Assembly (NCBI RefSeq): GCF_020618415.1
Contig: NZ_CP085344.1
Coordinates: 3,061,001 to 3,125,000, forward strand
Length of the DNA stretch: 64,000 nucleotides
Source: Cupriavidus sp. MP-37
GTDB lineage: Bacteria; Pseudomonadota; Gammaproteobacteria; Burkholderiales; Burkholderiaceae
Direction of reading: 5' to 3'
Position numbers and translations under genes: made by a program. Below, piece by piece: positions 37,899 to 47,453 of the stretch (its first letter is position 1; the number at the start of each line of letters is the position of its first letter). The notes beneath the pieces were generated by a model that worked only from the letters and a program-made list of their open reading frames with translations, was not told the origin of the DNA and made no database searches.

Positions 37899-38046
37899 GA
37901 TCACACCTCGGTCTCCGGGCACGGCTCCCGGGCCGGGCGGTCATGCGGCGTCGGGGCGATGCGGGGTCATTCTTGCCACGCGCCTGGCGCACGCGGTTTT
38001 CCCCGTTCTACGCGGCTCGCCCCGCAAAGGCAATAGGGTGCTGCCA

Positions 38047-38097
38047 CGGCCGGGCGGGCACTGGCGCGATTACAACAGCGCCAGTGCCGCCCGGCCG
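38047..38097. repeat. Long hairpin at the 3' end of iorB
   Basis: Near-perfect inverted repeat: 21-base left arm (38047-38067) and 20-base right arm (38078-38097), one bulged base, 10-base loop (GATTACAACA). It begins four bases beyond the iorB stop on that strand and lacks a T run, so it may protect the mRNA end or act as a rho-dependent or weak terminator. Confidence 0.8.
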
Positions 38098-38100
38098 CGC

Positions 38101-40371
38101 TCAGGCCAGCACAAACGGCAATTGCCGCTGGCGCTTGCCGGTCAGCGTGAACAGCGCATTGGCCACCGCCGGCGCGATCGGCGGCACGCCGGGTTCGCCC
38201 AGCCCGGTGGGGTTGTCCTGCGACGGCACGAAGAACACGTCCACCACCGGCGCGTCGGTGATGCGCGGCGGCGGATAGTCGGGGAAGTTGCTGTTCTTCA
38301 CCGCGCCGTTCTCGATCTCGATGGCAAACCCCGGGCGGGTCATGGCCAGCCCGAACACGCAGGCGCCCTGGATCTGGGCCTCGGCCGACAACGGATTGAC
38401 CACGCGGTTGGCATGCACGCCGGCGGTGACGCGGTGCACGCGCGGCTCGCCCTTTACCAGCGACACGTCGACCACATAGGCCACCACGGTGCTGAACGAC
38501 TCATGCACCGCCACGCCCCAGGCATGCCCCTTGGGCAGCTTGCGCTTGCCGTAGCCGGACTTCTCCACCGCCAGCTGCAGCGCGGCGCGATGGCGCGCGT
38601 GCTTGTTCTCGTCGAGCCGCGCCAGGCGGAACGCCACCGGGTCCTGCCTGGCGGCGGCAGCCATCTCGTCAGCCAGCGTTTCCTTGACGAAGGCGGTATG
38701 CGTATTGCCGACCGAGCGCCACCACAGCACCGGCACATCCACCTGCGGGTGGTGCACCGACATCTGCAGCGGCAGGTCGTAGTCGTTCTCGACAATGCCT
38801 TCGGTCATGGTGGCGTCGACGCCGTTCTTGACCATGAAGGGCTCGAACGGCGTGCCCTTCAGGATCGACTGGCCGACGATGGTGTGCTGCCAGCCCACCA
38901 CCTTGCCCTGCGCGTCCAGGCCGATGCGGGCGCGGTGCAGGTGCAGCGGGCGGTAGTAGCCGCCGCGGATATCGTCCTCGCGGCTCCACACCACCTTGAG
39001 CGGCTCGGTGTGGCCCGCGGCGACCCAGGCCTTGAGCACGTTGGCCGCTTCGACGATGTAGTCGGAGGTCGGCACCGCGCGCCGGCCGAAGCCGCCGCCG
39101 GCCATCATGGTATTGAGCACCACCTTGTCCGGCGCGAGTCCGAGCGTGCGCGCCACCGCGGCCTGGTCGACGGTCTGGAACTGCGAGCCCACCCAGACCT
39201 TGACCGACTGCACCTTGCCGCCGGCCACCTGGGGCTGCAGCGTGCAGTTGAGCGGCTCCATCGGCGCGTGCGCCAGGTACGGAAAGCGGAAGTCGGCCTC
39301 GATCTTGCGCGGCGCGCGTTGGATCGCCGCGGCGATATCGCTTTCGCCCGCGCCCTCGCCCGCGCGCGCGACCGTGCCGGGCTGCCCGGCGAGCTTCGCG
39401 TATTCATCGAACAAGGCCTGCGACGAGACCTTGGAGCCCGCGTCTTCCCACTGGATCTCGAGCGCATCGCGGCCCATCTTGGCGGGCCAGTAGCCGCTGG
39501 CGATCACGGCCACGCCGCTGCCGCCGCGGTCGACCGGCACCTGCAGCACGCCGCGCACGCCTTGCACCGCGCGGGCCTTGTCGGCGCTGAAGCTTTTCAC
39601 CTTGCCGCCAAAGCGCGGCGGACGCGCCACCACGGCCACCACCATGCCCTTGAGCTGGGTGTCGATGCCGAACGGCGTGGTCGCTTCCATCTTGCCGCGC
39701 GCATCCAGCCGCGGCGTGGGCTTGCCGACGATGCGGAACTGCGCCGGATCCTTCAGCGTGACCTGCTGCGGCACCGGCAGCTCCATCGCCGCCGGCGCCA
39801 GTTCGCCGAAGGTGGCGCGCTGGCTGCCGGACGTGACCACGCCCTGCTCGACCTTGCAGCTGGCCGGGTCGACCTTCCAGCGCTGCGCCGCGGCCGCGAC
39901 CAGCATCGCGCGGGCGCGCGCGCCGAGTTCGCGGTACTGCTGGAACGAGTGGTTCAGCGCGGTCGAGCCGCCGGTCATTTGCATGCCAAAGCCGCGATCC
40001 TTGTACGGGTCGCCCGCCGGCGCCAGTGCCGCGCGCACGTTGCGCCAGTCGGCATCCAGCTCTTCGGCCAGCGCCATCGGCAGCGCGGTATGCACGCCCT
40101 GGCCGAATTCGAGCCGGTTCACGGCCACGGTCACGGTGTTGTCCGGCGCGATCACCAGGAAAGCCTGCGGCGGCGACGGCGGCGCCTTGGGCTTGGCGCC
40201 TTCCTGCGCCTGCGCCAGCGGTGCCACGCCCAGCGCCAGCCCGCCGCCGGCGAGCCCGGTCAGCTTGAGGAAACTGCGGCGGTCCAGCGTCGCCACGCCG
40301 ACGTCCGCACGTGCCTCGCCGCTATTGCCTGCCTGGCCGCCGGCCAGGGCTTCGATGCCTCGGATACGCAT
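38101..40371 (-). CDS. Molybdenum hydroxylase large subunit, IorB type
   Basis: A 756-residue catalytic subunit of the isoquinoline 1-oxidoreductase/aldehyde dehydrogenase group, binding molybdopterin cytosine dinucleotide. A twin-arginine signal lies near residues 30-55 (LDRRSFLKLTGLAGGGLALG), so it is exported folded. Family segments include RLEFGQGVHTALPMALAEELD, GGSTAL, RFPYLAHAPMEPLNCT, MMAGGGFGRRAVPTSDYI, and the C-terminal GLGEPGVPPIAPAVANAL with the catalytic Glu. Substrate is unknown, probably an aldehyde or N-heterocycle. ATG 40371 follows GGGAGCG. The small subunit gene is 16 bases upstream. Confidence 0.92.
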   Translation of the reverse strand: MRIRGIEALAGGQAGNSGEARADVGVATLDRRSFLKLTGLAGGGLALGVAPLAQAQEGAKPKAPPSPPQAFLVIAPDNTVTVAVNRLEFGQGVHTALPMALAEELDADWRNVRAALAPAGDPYKDRGFGMQMTGGSTALNHSFQQYRELGARARAMLVAAAAQRWKVDPASCKVEQGVVTSGSQRATFGELAPAAMELPVPQQVTLKDPAQFRIVGKPTPRLDARGKMEATTPFGIDTQLKGMVVAVVARPPRFGGKVKSFSADKARAVQGVRGVLQVPVDRGGSGVAVIASGYWPAKMGRDALEIQWEDAGSKVSSQALFDEYAKLAGQPGTVARAGEGAGESDIAAAIQRAPRKIEADFRFPYLAHAPMEPLNCTLQPQVAGGKVQSVKVWVGSQFQTVDQAAVARTLGLAPDKVVLNTMMAGGGFGRRAVPTSDYIVEAANVLKAWVAAGHTEPLKVVWSREDDIRGGYYRPLHLHRARIGLDAQGKVVGWQHTIVGQSILKGTPFEPFMVKNGVDATMTEGIVENDYDLPLQMSVHHPQVDVPVLWWRSVGNTHTAFVKETLADEMAAAARQDPVAFRLARLDENKHARHRAALQLAVEKSGYGKRKLPKGHAWGVAVHESFSTVVAYVVDVSLVKGEPRVHRVTAGVHANRVVNPLSAEAQIQGACVFGLAMTRPGFAIEIENGAVKNSNFPDYPPPRITDAPVVDVFFVPSQDNPTGLGEPGVPPIAPAVANALFTLTGKRQRQLPFVLA

Positions 40372-40387
40372 ATCGGTTCGCTCCCGC

Positions 40388-40852
40388 TCAGGCCAGCGCA
40401 CGGGCGGCGTCTTTGATCGCCGCGCGGATGCGCTGGTACGTGCCGCAGCGGCACAGGTTGCCGGCCATGGCCTGGTCGATGTCGGCGTCGGTGGGCCGCG
40501 GCTTGCTGCGCAGCAGGCCGACGGCGCTCATCACCTGGCCGTTCTGGCAATAGCCGCACTGCGCGACATCGTGCTTGATCCAGGCATCCATCACGGCGCG
40601 CCCGACGCGGTCGGTGCCGATGCCTTCGATGGTGGTGATGCGCGCACCGGCCACCGCGGAGGCCGGCGTCACGCAGCTGCGCGTGGGCTGGCCGTTGACG
40701 TGCACGGTGCAGGCGCCGCACGCGGCCATGCCGCAGCCGAACTTGGTGCCCGTCATTTCGAGGTTGTCACGCAGCGCCCACAGCAGCGGCGTGGACGGGT
40801 CCACGTCGACTTCGCGGGTCTTGCCGTTGACGTTGATGGAGAGGGTGGTCAT
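40388..40852 (-). CDS. Two-[2Fe-2S] ferredoxin subunit, IorA type
   Basis: A 154-residue electron-transfer subunit. The plant-type cluster is bound by CGMAACGACTVHVNG (first three Cys) and the fourth Cys in TRSCVTP. The second cluster sits in the helical C-domain by CGYCQNGQVMS and CRCGTYQRI. This is the complete IorA/XdhC-type layout with no signal peptide; it would be co-exported with IorB. ATG 40852 is chosen because the domain starts there (MTTLSINVNGKTREVDVD). The operon order is small-large subunit with a 16-base gap; the flavin subunit typical of xanthine dehydrogenase is absent. Confidence 0.95.
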   Translation of the reverse strand: MTTLSINVNGKTREVDVDPSTPLLWALRDNLEMTGTKFGCGMAACGACTVHVNGQPTRSCVTPASAVAGARITTIEGIGTDRVGRAVMDAWIKHDVAQCGYCQNGQVMSAVGLLRSKPRPTDADIDQAMAGNLCRCGTYQRIRAAIKDAARALA

Positions 40853-41074
40853 TTTGGGGGACACTCCTTGGGTACGTTGCCCGCTGGTCATTGCCTTTGC
40901 GCGCAGCCTGGCGCAACGGACAAGTGAGGATAGTGCAATTTCCGGCACCTTGCCGGAGGCTTTGCGCACTACCGTGCCCGTCAGCGCCGGCTGCACGAAC
41001 TTTGTGCAAGGAACCGCTGTCCCTCATGGATTGCCTTGCGATCCCGGCGGGACCCGGTTCCTGCCGCTGAAACA

Positions 41075-42265
41075 GTGCCATCGACTATTCCAGAAAACGC
41101 GTTGCCCGCAGCCGGCACCACCCCGGCCTCGAATGCCGCGGCCACGCCCGCCATCTCCGCCTCCGCGGCAGCCCGCGCCCGCGCCACGCAGTCACCTGCG
41201 GTGGCGCGGCTCGACAGCATCCAGGCCTTGCGCGGCCTGGCCGCCGCGCTGGTGGTGGTCTACCACTCCGGACTCACGCTGGGCGGCACCAATGCGCCGG
41301 TGCTGAACTGGCTGACCCACAACGTGATCAAGCGCGGCCATGTCGGCGTGGATGTGTTCTTCGTCATCAGCGGTTTCATCATCGCCTGGGTCGCGGTGCT
41401 GGCCCGGCCCCGCCCGGAGCGTCCGCTCAGCTTCATGATCCGGCGCCTGTGCCGGCTGGCGCCGCCGTACTGGACCATGTCGGCGCTGCACGCGCTGCTG
41501 CTCAATCCGGTCACGCCGGCGGTGTTCGCCGCGTCGCTGGCGTTCCTGCCGACTGCCACCAGCCATGCGCCTTACTACGGCTATCCGGCGCTGTACGTGG
41601 GCTGGTCGCTCAACTACGAACTGGCGTTCTACGCGGTGTTTGCGCTCGGGCTGCTGCTGGCCGGGCGGCGCGCGCTGCTGGTGGTGCTGGCGGTGTTCGC
41701 GCTGTTCACGCTGTTGCTGCCGTGGTGGCGCTTCGGCACGCTGGTGGCCGATCCCGCGCAGGGCTACCCGTTCGCGGCGCCGTGGCTGGCCATGGCCAGC
41801 AATCCGCTGGTGCTGGAGTTCCTGCTGGGCTGCGGGCTGGCCTGGGCCTATGCGCGCTGGCGGCACTGGCTGACACCGGCACTGGCGCTGGCGTTGCTGG
41901 CCGTCGGCAGCGCGGCGTTCGCGCTGTCGCTGCCGCTGGTCGGGCCGGACTTCAGCCTGGCGGGTCGCGGCCTGCCCGCCGCGCTGCTGGTGGCCGGCGT
42001 GGTGGCGGCCGAGCACACCGGCATGCTGCGCGTGCCGCGCGCGCTGATCTGGCTGGGCGAACTGTCCTACGCGCTCTACCTGACCCATCCCACCGTGATC
42101 GAGGCGGTCAAGCGCCTGATGCCCGAGCTGGGCCCGGACCAGACCGCGATGCAACTGCTGCGCTTTGCCATCGATGCCGTCCTCGCGCTGGCGCTGGCCT
42201 GGCTGCTGCACCGCTGGGTCGAGCTGCCCGGCATCGCCGCCGGGCGCCGGCTGGCCCGCGGCTAG
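41075..42265 (+). CDS. Acyltransferase family 3 membrane protein
   Basis: A protein of about 396 residues with ten or eleven membrane helices, of the OafA/ExoZ-type acyltransferase family that acetylates surface glycans. The hallmark start is LDSIQALRGLAAALVVVYHSG with the conserved His, then GHVGVDVFFVISGFIIAW and RRLCRLAPPYWTMSA. LGELSYALYLTHPTVI near the C-terminus is also typical. The start is uncertain: no strong ribosome site; GTG 41075 is taken, TTG 41036 is possible. An Ala/Pro/Thr-rich N-terminal stretch precedes the membrane core. It is transcribed opposite to both flanking genes. Confidence 0.85.
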   Translation: MPSTIPENALPAAGTTPASNAAATPAISASAAARARATQSPAVARLDSIQALRGLAAALVVVYHSGLTLGGTNAPVLNWLTHNVIKRGHVGVDVFFVISGFIIAWVAVLARPRPERPLSFMIRRLCRLAPPYWTMSALHALLLNPVTPAVFAASLAFLPTATSHAPYYGYPALYVGWSLNYELAFYAVFALGLLLAGRRALLVVLAVFALFTLLLPWWRFGTLVADPAQGYPFAAPWLAMASNPLVLEFLLGCGLAWAYARWRHWLTPALALALLAVGSAAFALSLPLVGPDFSLAGRGLPAALLVAGVVAAEHTGMLRVPRALIWLGELSYALYLTHPTVIEAVKRLMPELGPDQTAMQLLRFAIDAVLALALAWLLHRWVELPGIAAGRRLARG

Positions 42266-43149
42266 CGTTGCGGCAGGCCGGCCAGGAACAGGTACAGGGC
42301 GGTCAGTTCGGTATCGTTCATGCGCCCGAAGGAATCGAACGGCATCACCCGGCTGAGCGCGGTGCCGTCAGGGCGCTTGCCGCTGCGCATCATCTCGATA
42401 AACGCCGCGGGCTGGCCGTAGCGCGCCATCGCGCCGCCGGGCACCGGGCGCAGGTCCGCGGCCGGCGGCCAGTCGGGCGGCGCACCCGGGATTTTGCCGC
42501 CGCGAAACGCCGGCCCATGGCATCCCAGGCAGACGTTGGCCACGTAGGCGCCGTAGCGGGGCGTCGGCTCCGGCACCATTGCCTGCTGCGCCGGCAGGCT
42601 GTGGTCGATCTTGGACGCTGCATCCTTCACCACGCCCACGCCATACAGTGCCCGCACCGGCCACGGCATGGTGATCTCGGCCGGCGCGCCCATCGCCGCC
42701 GGCAGGCTGCGCAGGTAGCCGATCAGGGCGCCGAGATCCTCGTCGCTGAGCCGGTTGTAGTCTTCACTGGGCATCACCAGCAGCGGGCGCAGCGACGGCG
42801 CCACGCCATGGCGGATGCTGCGCACCCAGTCCACCGGCTGGTAGGCGGCGATGGCCGGATTGGCGGGGGTCAGGTCCGGCGCGCGCACGCGCAGGCCGCC
42901 GGGGTCGTCGATCACCTGCTTGCCGCCCCCGCCGGCGCCATGACATTCCATGCAGCCGCGCGACTCATACAGGTACTTGCCGTGGGCGATGGCGGCGGGA
43001 TCCTCGCGGATGGCGACCGGGGCGACCTGGATCTCCACCACGCGCTGCGCCTTGCGCTCGCCCACCCACGCCGCGGCGAACGCCGCCGCGGCCACGACCG
43101 CAGCCGTGCCGGCAAGCCCCCATGCCGCCCTCCGCAGAACCCGCGCCAT
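42262..43149 (-). CDS. Diheme cytochrome c
   Basis: A 295-residue exported electron carrier. An N-terminal helix (about 8-30) serves as signal anchor. Two haem sites are seen, CMECH (about residue 66-70) and CLGCH (about 206-210), with later Met residues as likely sixth ligands (for example VMPSEDYN and VMPFDSFG). Such cytochromes often accept electrons from IorAB-type oxidoreductases. Here it lies 1.9 kb from iorAB on the same strand, with an opposite-strand acyltransferase between. ATG 43149 follows a G-rich stretch. The 3' end overlaps the acyltransferase stop by four bases (convergent). Confidence 0.93.
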   Translation of the reverse strand: MARVLRRAAWGLAGTAAVVAAAAFAAAWVGERKAQRVVEIQVAPVAIREDPAAIAHGKYLYESRGCMECHGAGGGGKQVIDDPGGLRVRAPDLTPANPAIAAYQPVDWVRSIRHGVAPSLRPLLVMPSEDYNRLSDEDLGALIGYLRSLPAAMGAPAEITMPWPVRALYGVGVVKDAASKIDHSLPAQQAMVPEPTPRYGAYVANVCLGCHGPAFRGGKIPGAPPDWPPAADLRPVPGGAMARYGQPAAFIEMMRSGKRPDGTALSRVMPFDSFGRMNDTELTALYLFLAGLPQR

Positions 43150-43247
43150 TTGCCGCCCCCTGTCCGCCGCACTGGATGCAGCAGCTTGCCGCCAGGGGCC
43201 GGGGGGCTGTCGGTGGGCAAGGCCACACAGGGCAGCGCCCGCCGCGC

Positions 43248-43646
43248 TCAGGCAAGCCCGGCCGGGGCCCGGTCGATGAAGCCGGTCATGCGCGCCAGCC
43301 GGCCATCGGCCGACACGGTGGCAAAGTCGGTGCCGACCACCAGCGCCTCCTCGCCGGCGGGGCCCAGCTCCCAGGTAAAGCGCAGGTGTTCGCCGTGCGC
43401 ATCGACCGGGCTGACGCGGGTGAAGCGGAAACCGGGAAACTTCGCCTGCACCGCGGCGATCATCGCGTCGATGCCGGCATGGCCATCGCCCCGCATCAGC
43501 GGATCCACATAGCTCGCCGTTTCCGTCCACGCCGCCGCGATCAGCTCGCGCCGGCGCGCGGCATCGGTCTCGTTCCAGGCGGCGAGGTAGCGGTCGGCGA
43601 GCGTGGCAGCGTGTTCAGCCTGGGGGGACTGGGTGGCAGCGGACAT
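43248..43646 (-). CDS. SnoaL-like/NTF2-fold protein
   Basis: A 132-residue cytoplasmic protein with the cone-shaped NTF2 fold: ADRYLAAWNETDAARRRELIAAAWTETASYVDPLMRGDGHAGIDAMIAAVQAKFPGFRF and the C-terminal strand GTDFATVSADGRLARMTGFIDR. No catalytic residues can be assigned. Members include isomerases, hydrolases and non-enzymatic binding proteins. GGAGAAAGCC precedes ATG 43646. It lies 98 bases upstream of the cytochrome gene on the same strand and may be cotranscribed. Confidence 0.85.
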   Translation of the reverse strand: MSAATQSPQAEHAATLADRYLAAWNETDAARRRELIAAAWTETASYVDPLMRGDGHAGIDAMIAAVQAKFPGFRFTRVSPVDAHGEHLRFTWELGPAGEEALVVGTDFATVSADGRLARMTGFIDRAPAGLA

Positions 43647-43999
43647 GGCTTTCTCCTTGGGTTGGGGTGGTCAGGGTCTGGGAGGCCTGCGTCAGGCCAT
43701 GGCCGCATGATCGGCGCGGGGGCGCAGCGGCGCGATTACCGGGGAGGTTATCGGCGCGGATACCGGCATCGAGGAACCCCGCGCTTGCCGCGCCTACCAA
43801 AAAATCGCCCCCAACACCAGAGGCAAGTAACCCCCAACCTGCCCCCTGTCCTGCCGATGGCCGTGCGCTTATCCTCGCTACATTGCCCCTACGCTGGGCG
43901 GCAGTCTGTCCGGGCGTTTCGGGGGCATGCCGCCGGGCGCGCCGGTCATGCCGCCTCCTTCCCGAACCCCATCGCACCGCCTTTGCACCGTTCTGCTCC

Positions 44000-46900
44000 A
44001 TGACGCCCGACACGGCCCCGCCGAGCCTTCCGGCCGCCCCAGCCCCTTCCGCCGCGCCGCGCCGCTGGCTGCCCTTGCTGCTGGCCGGCGCCTGCTACTT
44101 CGTGCTGGCGGCGGCGGCGCTGTGGCTGGCGCGGCTGCCCGGCACCGTGGCCGCGGTGTGGCTGCCCAACGCGTTCGGGCTGGGCCTGCTGCTGAACCGG
44201 CCCCGTGGGGAGGGGCCGTGGCTGCTGGCCGGCATGCTGGTGGCCAGCGTGCTGGCCAACCACGGCGCCGGCGACAGCGTCGGCACCGCGCTGATGCTGA
44301 CCGGCGCCAACCTGGCCGAGATGCTGTCCGCGCTGCTGCTGTTGCGGCTGCTGGACCGGCATGGCGTGACCGGACGCCACGGCCCGCTGGCCGCATTCGC
44401 GGTGATGCTGGCGGTCGGCGGCATCCTGGCGCCGATGGTGGGCGCCAGCGCCGGCGCAGCGGCCATCGCCGCGGTCAAGGGCAGCCGCTTCGCGCCGGTG
44501 TGGTGGACCTGGTGGCAGGCCAGCGCGCTCGGCATGGCGCTGCTGCTGCCGCTGATGCTGTCGATGACCGCGGTGCGCGTGCGCGCTGCCGCCGCGCGGC
44601 CGATGCTGGCGCCGCAGGCGGGCGCGCTGGCGCTGAGCCTGGCCATCGGCGCGCTGGCGCAGTGGCAGGGGCACGACCCGTTCGCGGCGATGTCGCTGCC
44701 GCTGGTGCTGCTGGCGCTGGCCGGCAATCCGTTTGCCACCGCGCTGCTGGCGCTGGTGGCGACGCTGTGCCTGCAGGCGCTGATGCTGCTGTCGCATCGC
44801 CATGAAGCGGTGCCGCTGTCGGCCGCGGTGATCATGGTGCTGCCGGTCTGCATCGCCTACCTGGCCGAGCAGAACCGGCACGGCCGCGCCAGCCTGCGCA
44901 GCAGCGACAAGCGCTTTCGCCAGGCCATGGAGCATTCGGCCATCGGCATGGCACTGGTCGACATGGATGGCCGCTGGCAGACCGTCAACCGCGCCATGAC
45001 CGAGTTGCTGGGCTACAGCGCGGCCGAGCTGCGCGAGCTGAGCTACCAGCAGCTGACCCACCCGGACGACCTGACCGGCGACCTGCGCCAGGTCGCCAAC
45101 CTGTTGTCCGGCAAGGTCGAGGCCTACCGCCTGGAAAAGCGCTACCGCCACAAGGACGGCCACTACCGCTGGGTACTGCTGGCGGTTTCGCTGGTGCGCG
45201 ACGAGCAGACCGGCGAGCCGCAGCACTTCATCACGCAGGTGGAAGACATCCACGCGCGCAAGCTGGCACAGCAAGAGCTGGAACGGCTGTCGCGGCGCAT
45301 CCAGCTGGCCGTCGAGGCCGGCGGCGTCGGCATCTGGGAATGGGACCTGGCCAGCGCCGGCATCACCTGGGATGCGCGCATGCATGCGCTGCACGGCACC
45401 GATCCCACCGGCGGCGCGCCGCTGTCGGAGCAATGGATCGCGCTGCTGCATCCCGAAGATGTCAGCCGCGTGCGCGGCGAGATGCGCCGCGCCATCCGCG
45501 GCGAGGCGGCGTTCGACACCGAATACCGCATCGTGCGCCCGGGCGGCGAGGTGCGCCACGTGCGCGCCATGGCGATGGTGACCCGCGGCGCCGACAGCAC
45601 TGCGCACGCGCTGGTGGGCACCAACTGGGACATCACCGAGCAGCGCCGCCTGACCGAGGCGCTGTTCGAGGAAAAGGAGCGCCTGCATATCACGCTGCGC
45701 TCGATCGGCGATGCGGTGATCTGCACCGACGCCGCCATGCACGTGACCTTCATGAACCCGATCGCGGAGCAGCTGACCGGCTGGACCATGGCCGGCGCCA
45801 CCGGGCTGCCGCTGGAACGGGTCTTCCGCATCGTCGACGAGAGCACCGGCGAGCCGATCCCGAGCCCGGTCGAGGCCTGCCTGCGCACGCTCACGCCGGC
45901 CTACCTGCAGGAAGGCGCGGTGCTGCAGAGCCTGACCGGCGAACGCCACGACGTGCAGGACTCGGCCGCGCCGGTGCTGACCGCGCGCGGCGAGGTGCTG
46001 GGCGCGGTGCTGGTGTTCCAGGACATCACCGCCGCGCGCGCGCTGCAGCGCGAGCTGGCGCGCTCGGCCATGCACGACGCGCTGACCGGCCTGCCCAACC
46101 GCACCTGGTTCGAGAAGCGCCTGCGCGAATCGTGCGAGGCGGCGCGGCTGCACGGCCATCGCGCGGCGCTGTGCTTTATCGACCTGGACCGCTTCAAGAT
46201 CGTCAACGACACCGCCGGCCACGGCGCCGGCGACGTGCTGCTGCGCGAGCTCGGCTACCTGATCCGCCACCATGTGCGCCCGGACGACGTGCTGGCGCGC
46301 CTGGGCGGCGACGAGTTCGCGCTGCTGCTCAAGGACTGCACCGTCGACCAGGCCGAGCAGGTCTGCCAGGGCGTGATCGACGCCATCCGCGGGCGCCGCT
46401 TCCCGTGGGAGGGGCGCGTGTACGACGTCGGCGCCAGCATCGGCATCGCCGCCATCGACCTCGACGTGCCGCCGGTCAGCGAACTGATGAGCCGCGCCGA
46501 CGTGGCCTGCTACGCGGCCAAGGCCGCGGGGCGCAGCCGGGTCTCGGTCTACCGCCGCGACGAGAGCGACGCGCGCCGCCACCACCGCGAGCTGGAAGTG
46601 GCCGCCGGCATCCACTCGGCGCTGGAGGCCAACCGCTTCCGCCTGTTCGCGCAGGAGATCCGCGCGCTGCAGCCGGAACAGAACGCGGACGGCAGCGCCC
46701 ACCGCCATATCGAGATCCTGGTGCGCATGGTTGACGAGCACGGCGAGCTGATCCTGCCCGGCGCCTTCATTCCCGCCGCCGAGCGCTACGACCTGATGGG
46801 CCATGTCGACCGCTGGGTGATCCGCAACGTGCTGCGCGGCTACGGCGAACGGCTGGGCGCGGTGCCGGGCTTGTCGGTATCGATCAACCTGTCGGCCAAC

Positions 46901-47383
46901 TCGCTGGGCGAGCCCTTCCTGCTGCCGTTCCTGCATGCCGAGCTCGAAGCCAGCGCCCTGCCCGCCAGCCGCATCCGGCTGGAAATCACCGAAACCGCGC
47001 TGATCAACAACATGGCCGCGGCCAACCGCCTGGTGGCGGAGATGCGGCGCGCCGGCTGCACGGTGTCGCTGGACGACTTCGGCTCGGGCCTGTCGTCGTT
47101 CGCCTACCTGAAGCAGTTCCCGGTGGACTACCTCAAGATCGACGGCAGCTTTATCCGGCAGCTGGCCGACAACGCGGTCGACCGCGAGATCGTCAGCTCG
47201 ATCAACGACATCGGGCACCGCCTGGGCGTGCGCACGGTGGCGGAATGGGTCGAGGACGAACGCACCCTCGACGCGCTGCGCGCGATCGGCGTGGACTACG
47301 CGCAGGGCTATGCGATCGGGCGGCCGGTGGCGCTGGACGTGTTCCTGGCCGGGCACGCGCAGCGCAACGCGCAGGCCTCGTAG
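44000..47383 (+). CDS. MASE1-PAS-PAS-PAS-GGDEF-EAL membrane c-di-GMP enzyme
   Basis: An 1127-residue sensor enzyme. Residues about 20-290 are a multi-helix MASE1 membrane domain (WLARLPGTVAAVWLPNAFGLGLLL is typical). Three PAS domains follow from about residue 305, including SAIGMALVDMDGRWQTVNRAM and GDAVICTDAAMHVTFMNP. The cyclase domain has GGDEF at 769-773 with an inhibitory RxxD site (RPDD) five residues before it. The EAL domain has the first motif as EILVR at 905-909 (keeping E-x-L-x-R) and DDFGSG later. Both activities look possible. ATG 44000 is used because MASE1 begins soon after; no strong ribosome site is seen. Confidence 0.93.
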   Translation: MTPDTAPPSLPAAPAPSAAPRRWLPLLLAGACYFVLAAAALWLARLPGTVAAVWLPNAFGLGLLLNRPRGEGPWLLAGMLVASVLANHGAGDSVGTALMLTGANLAEMLSALLLLRLLDRHGVTGRHGPLAAFAVMLAVGGILAPMVGASAGAAAIAAVKGSRFAPVWWTWWQASALGMALLLPLMLSMTAVRVRAAAARPMLAPQAGALALSLAIGALAQWQGHDPFAAMSLPLVLLALAGNPFATALLALVATLCLQALMLLSHRHEAVPLSAAVIMVLPVCIAYLAEQNRHGRASLRSSDKRFRQAMEHSAIGMALVDMDGRWQTVNRAMTELLGYSAAELRELSYQQLTHPDDLTGDLRQVANLLSGKVEAYRLEKRYRHKDGHYRWVLLAVSLVRDEQTGEPQHFITQVEDIHARKLAQQELERLSRRIQLAVEAGGVGIWEWDLASAGITWDARMHALHGTDPTGGAPLSEQWIALLHPEDVSRVRGEMRRAIRGEAAFDTEYRIVRPGGEVRHVRAMAMVTRGADSTAHALVGTNWDITEQRRLTEALFEEKERLHITLRSIGDAVICTDAAMHVTFMNPIAEQLTGWTMAGATGLPLERVFRIVDESTGEPIPSPVEACLRTLTPAYLQEGAVLQSLTGERHDVQDSAAPVLTARGEVLGAVLVFQDITAARALQRELARSAMHDALTGLPNRTWFEKRLRESCEAARLHGHRAALCFIDLDRFKIVNDTAGHGAGDVLLRELGYLIRHHVRPDDVLARLGGDEFALLLKDCTVDQAEQVCQGVIDAIRGRRFPWEGRVYDVGASIGIAAIDLDVPPVSELMSRADVACYAAKAAGRSRVSVYRRDESDARRHHRELEVAAGIHSALEANRFRLFAQEIRALQPEQNADGSAHRHIEILVRMVDEHGELILPGAFIPAAERYDLMGHVDRWVIRNVLRGYGERLGAVPGLSVSINLSANSLGEPFLLPFLHAELEASALPASRIRLEITETALINNMAAANRLVAEMRRAGCTVSLDDFGSGLSSFAYLKQFPVDYLKIDGSFIRQLADNAVDREIVSSINDIGHRLGVRTVAEWVEDERTLDALRAIGVDYAQGYAIGRPVALDVFLAGHAQRNAQAS

Positions 47384-47453
47384 CGGGTGCGCCGTGCCGT
47401 GATACATTCGGCGCCTGTCGCATGGCCGCCTGGCCGAATCCAAGGGGAACCCG

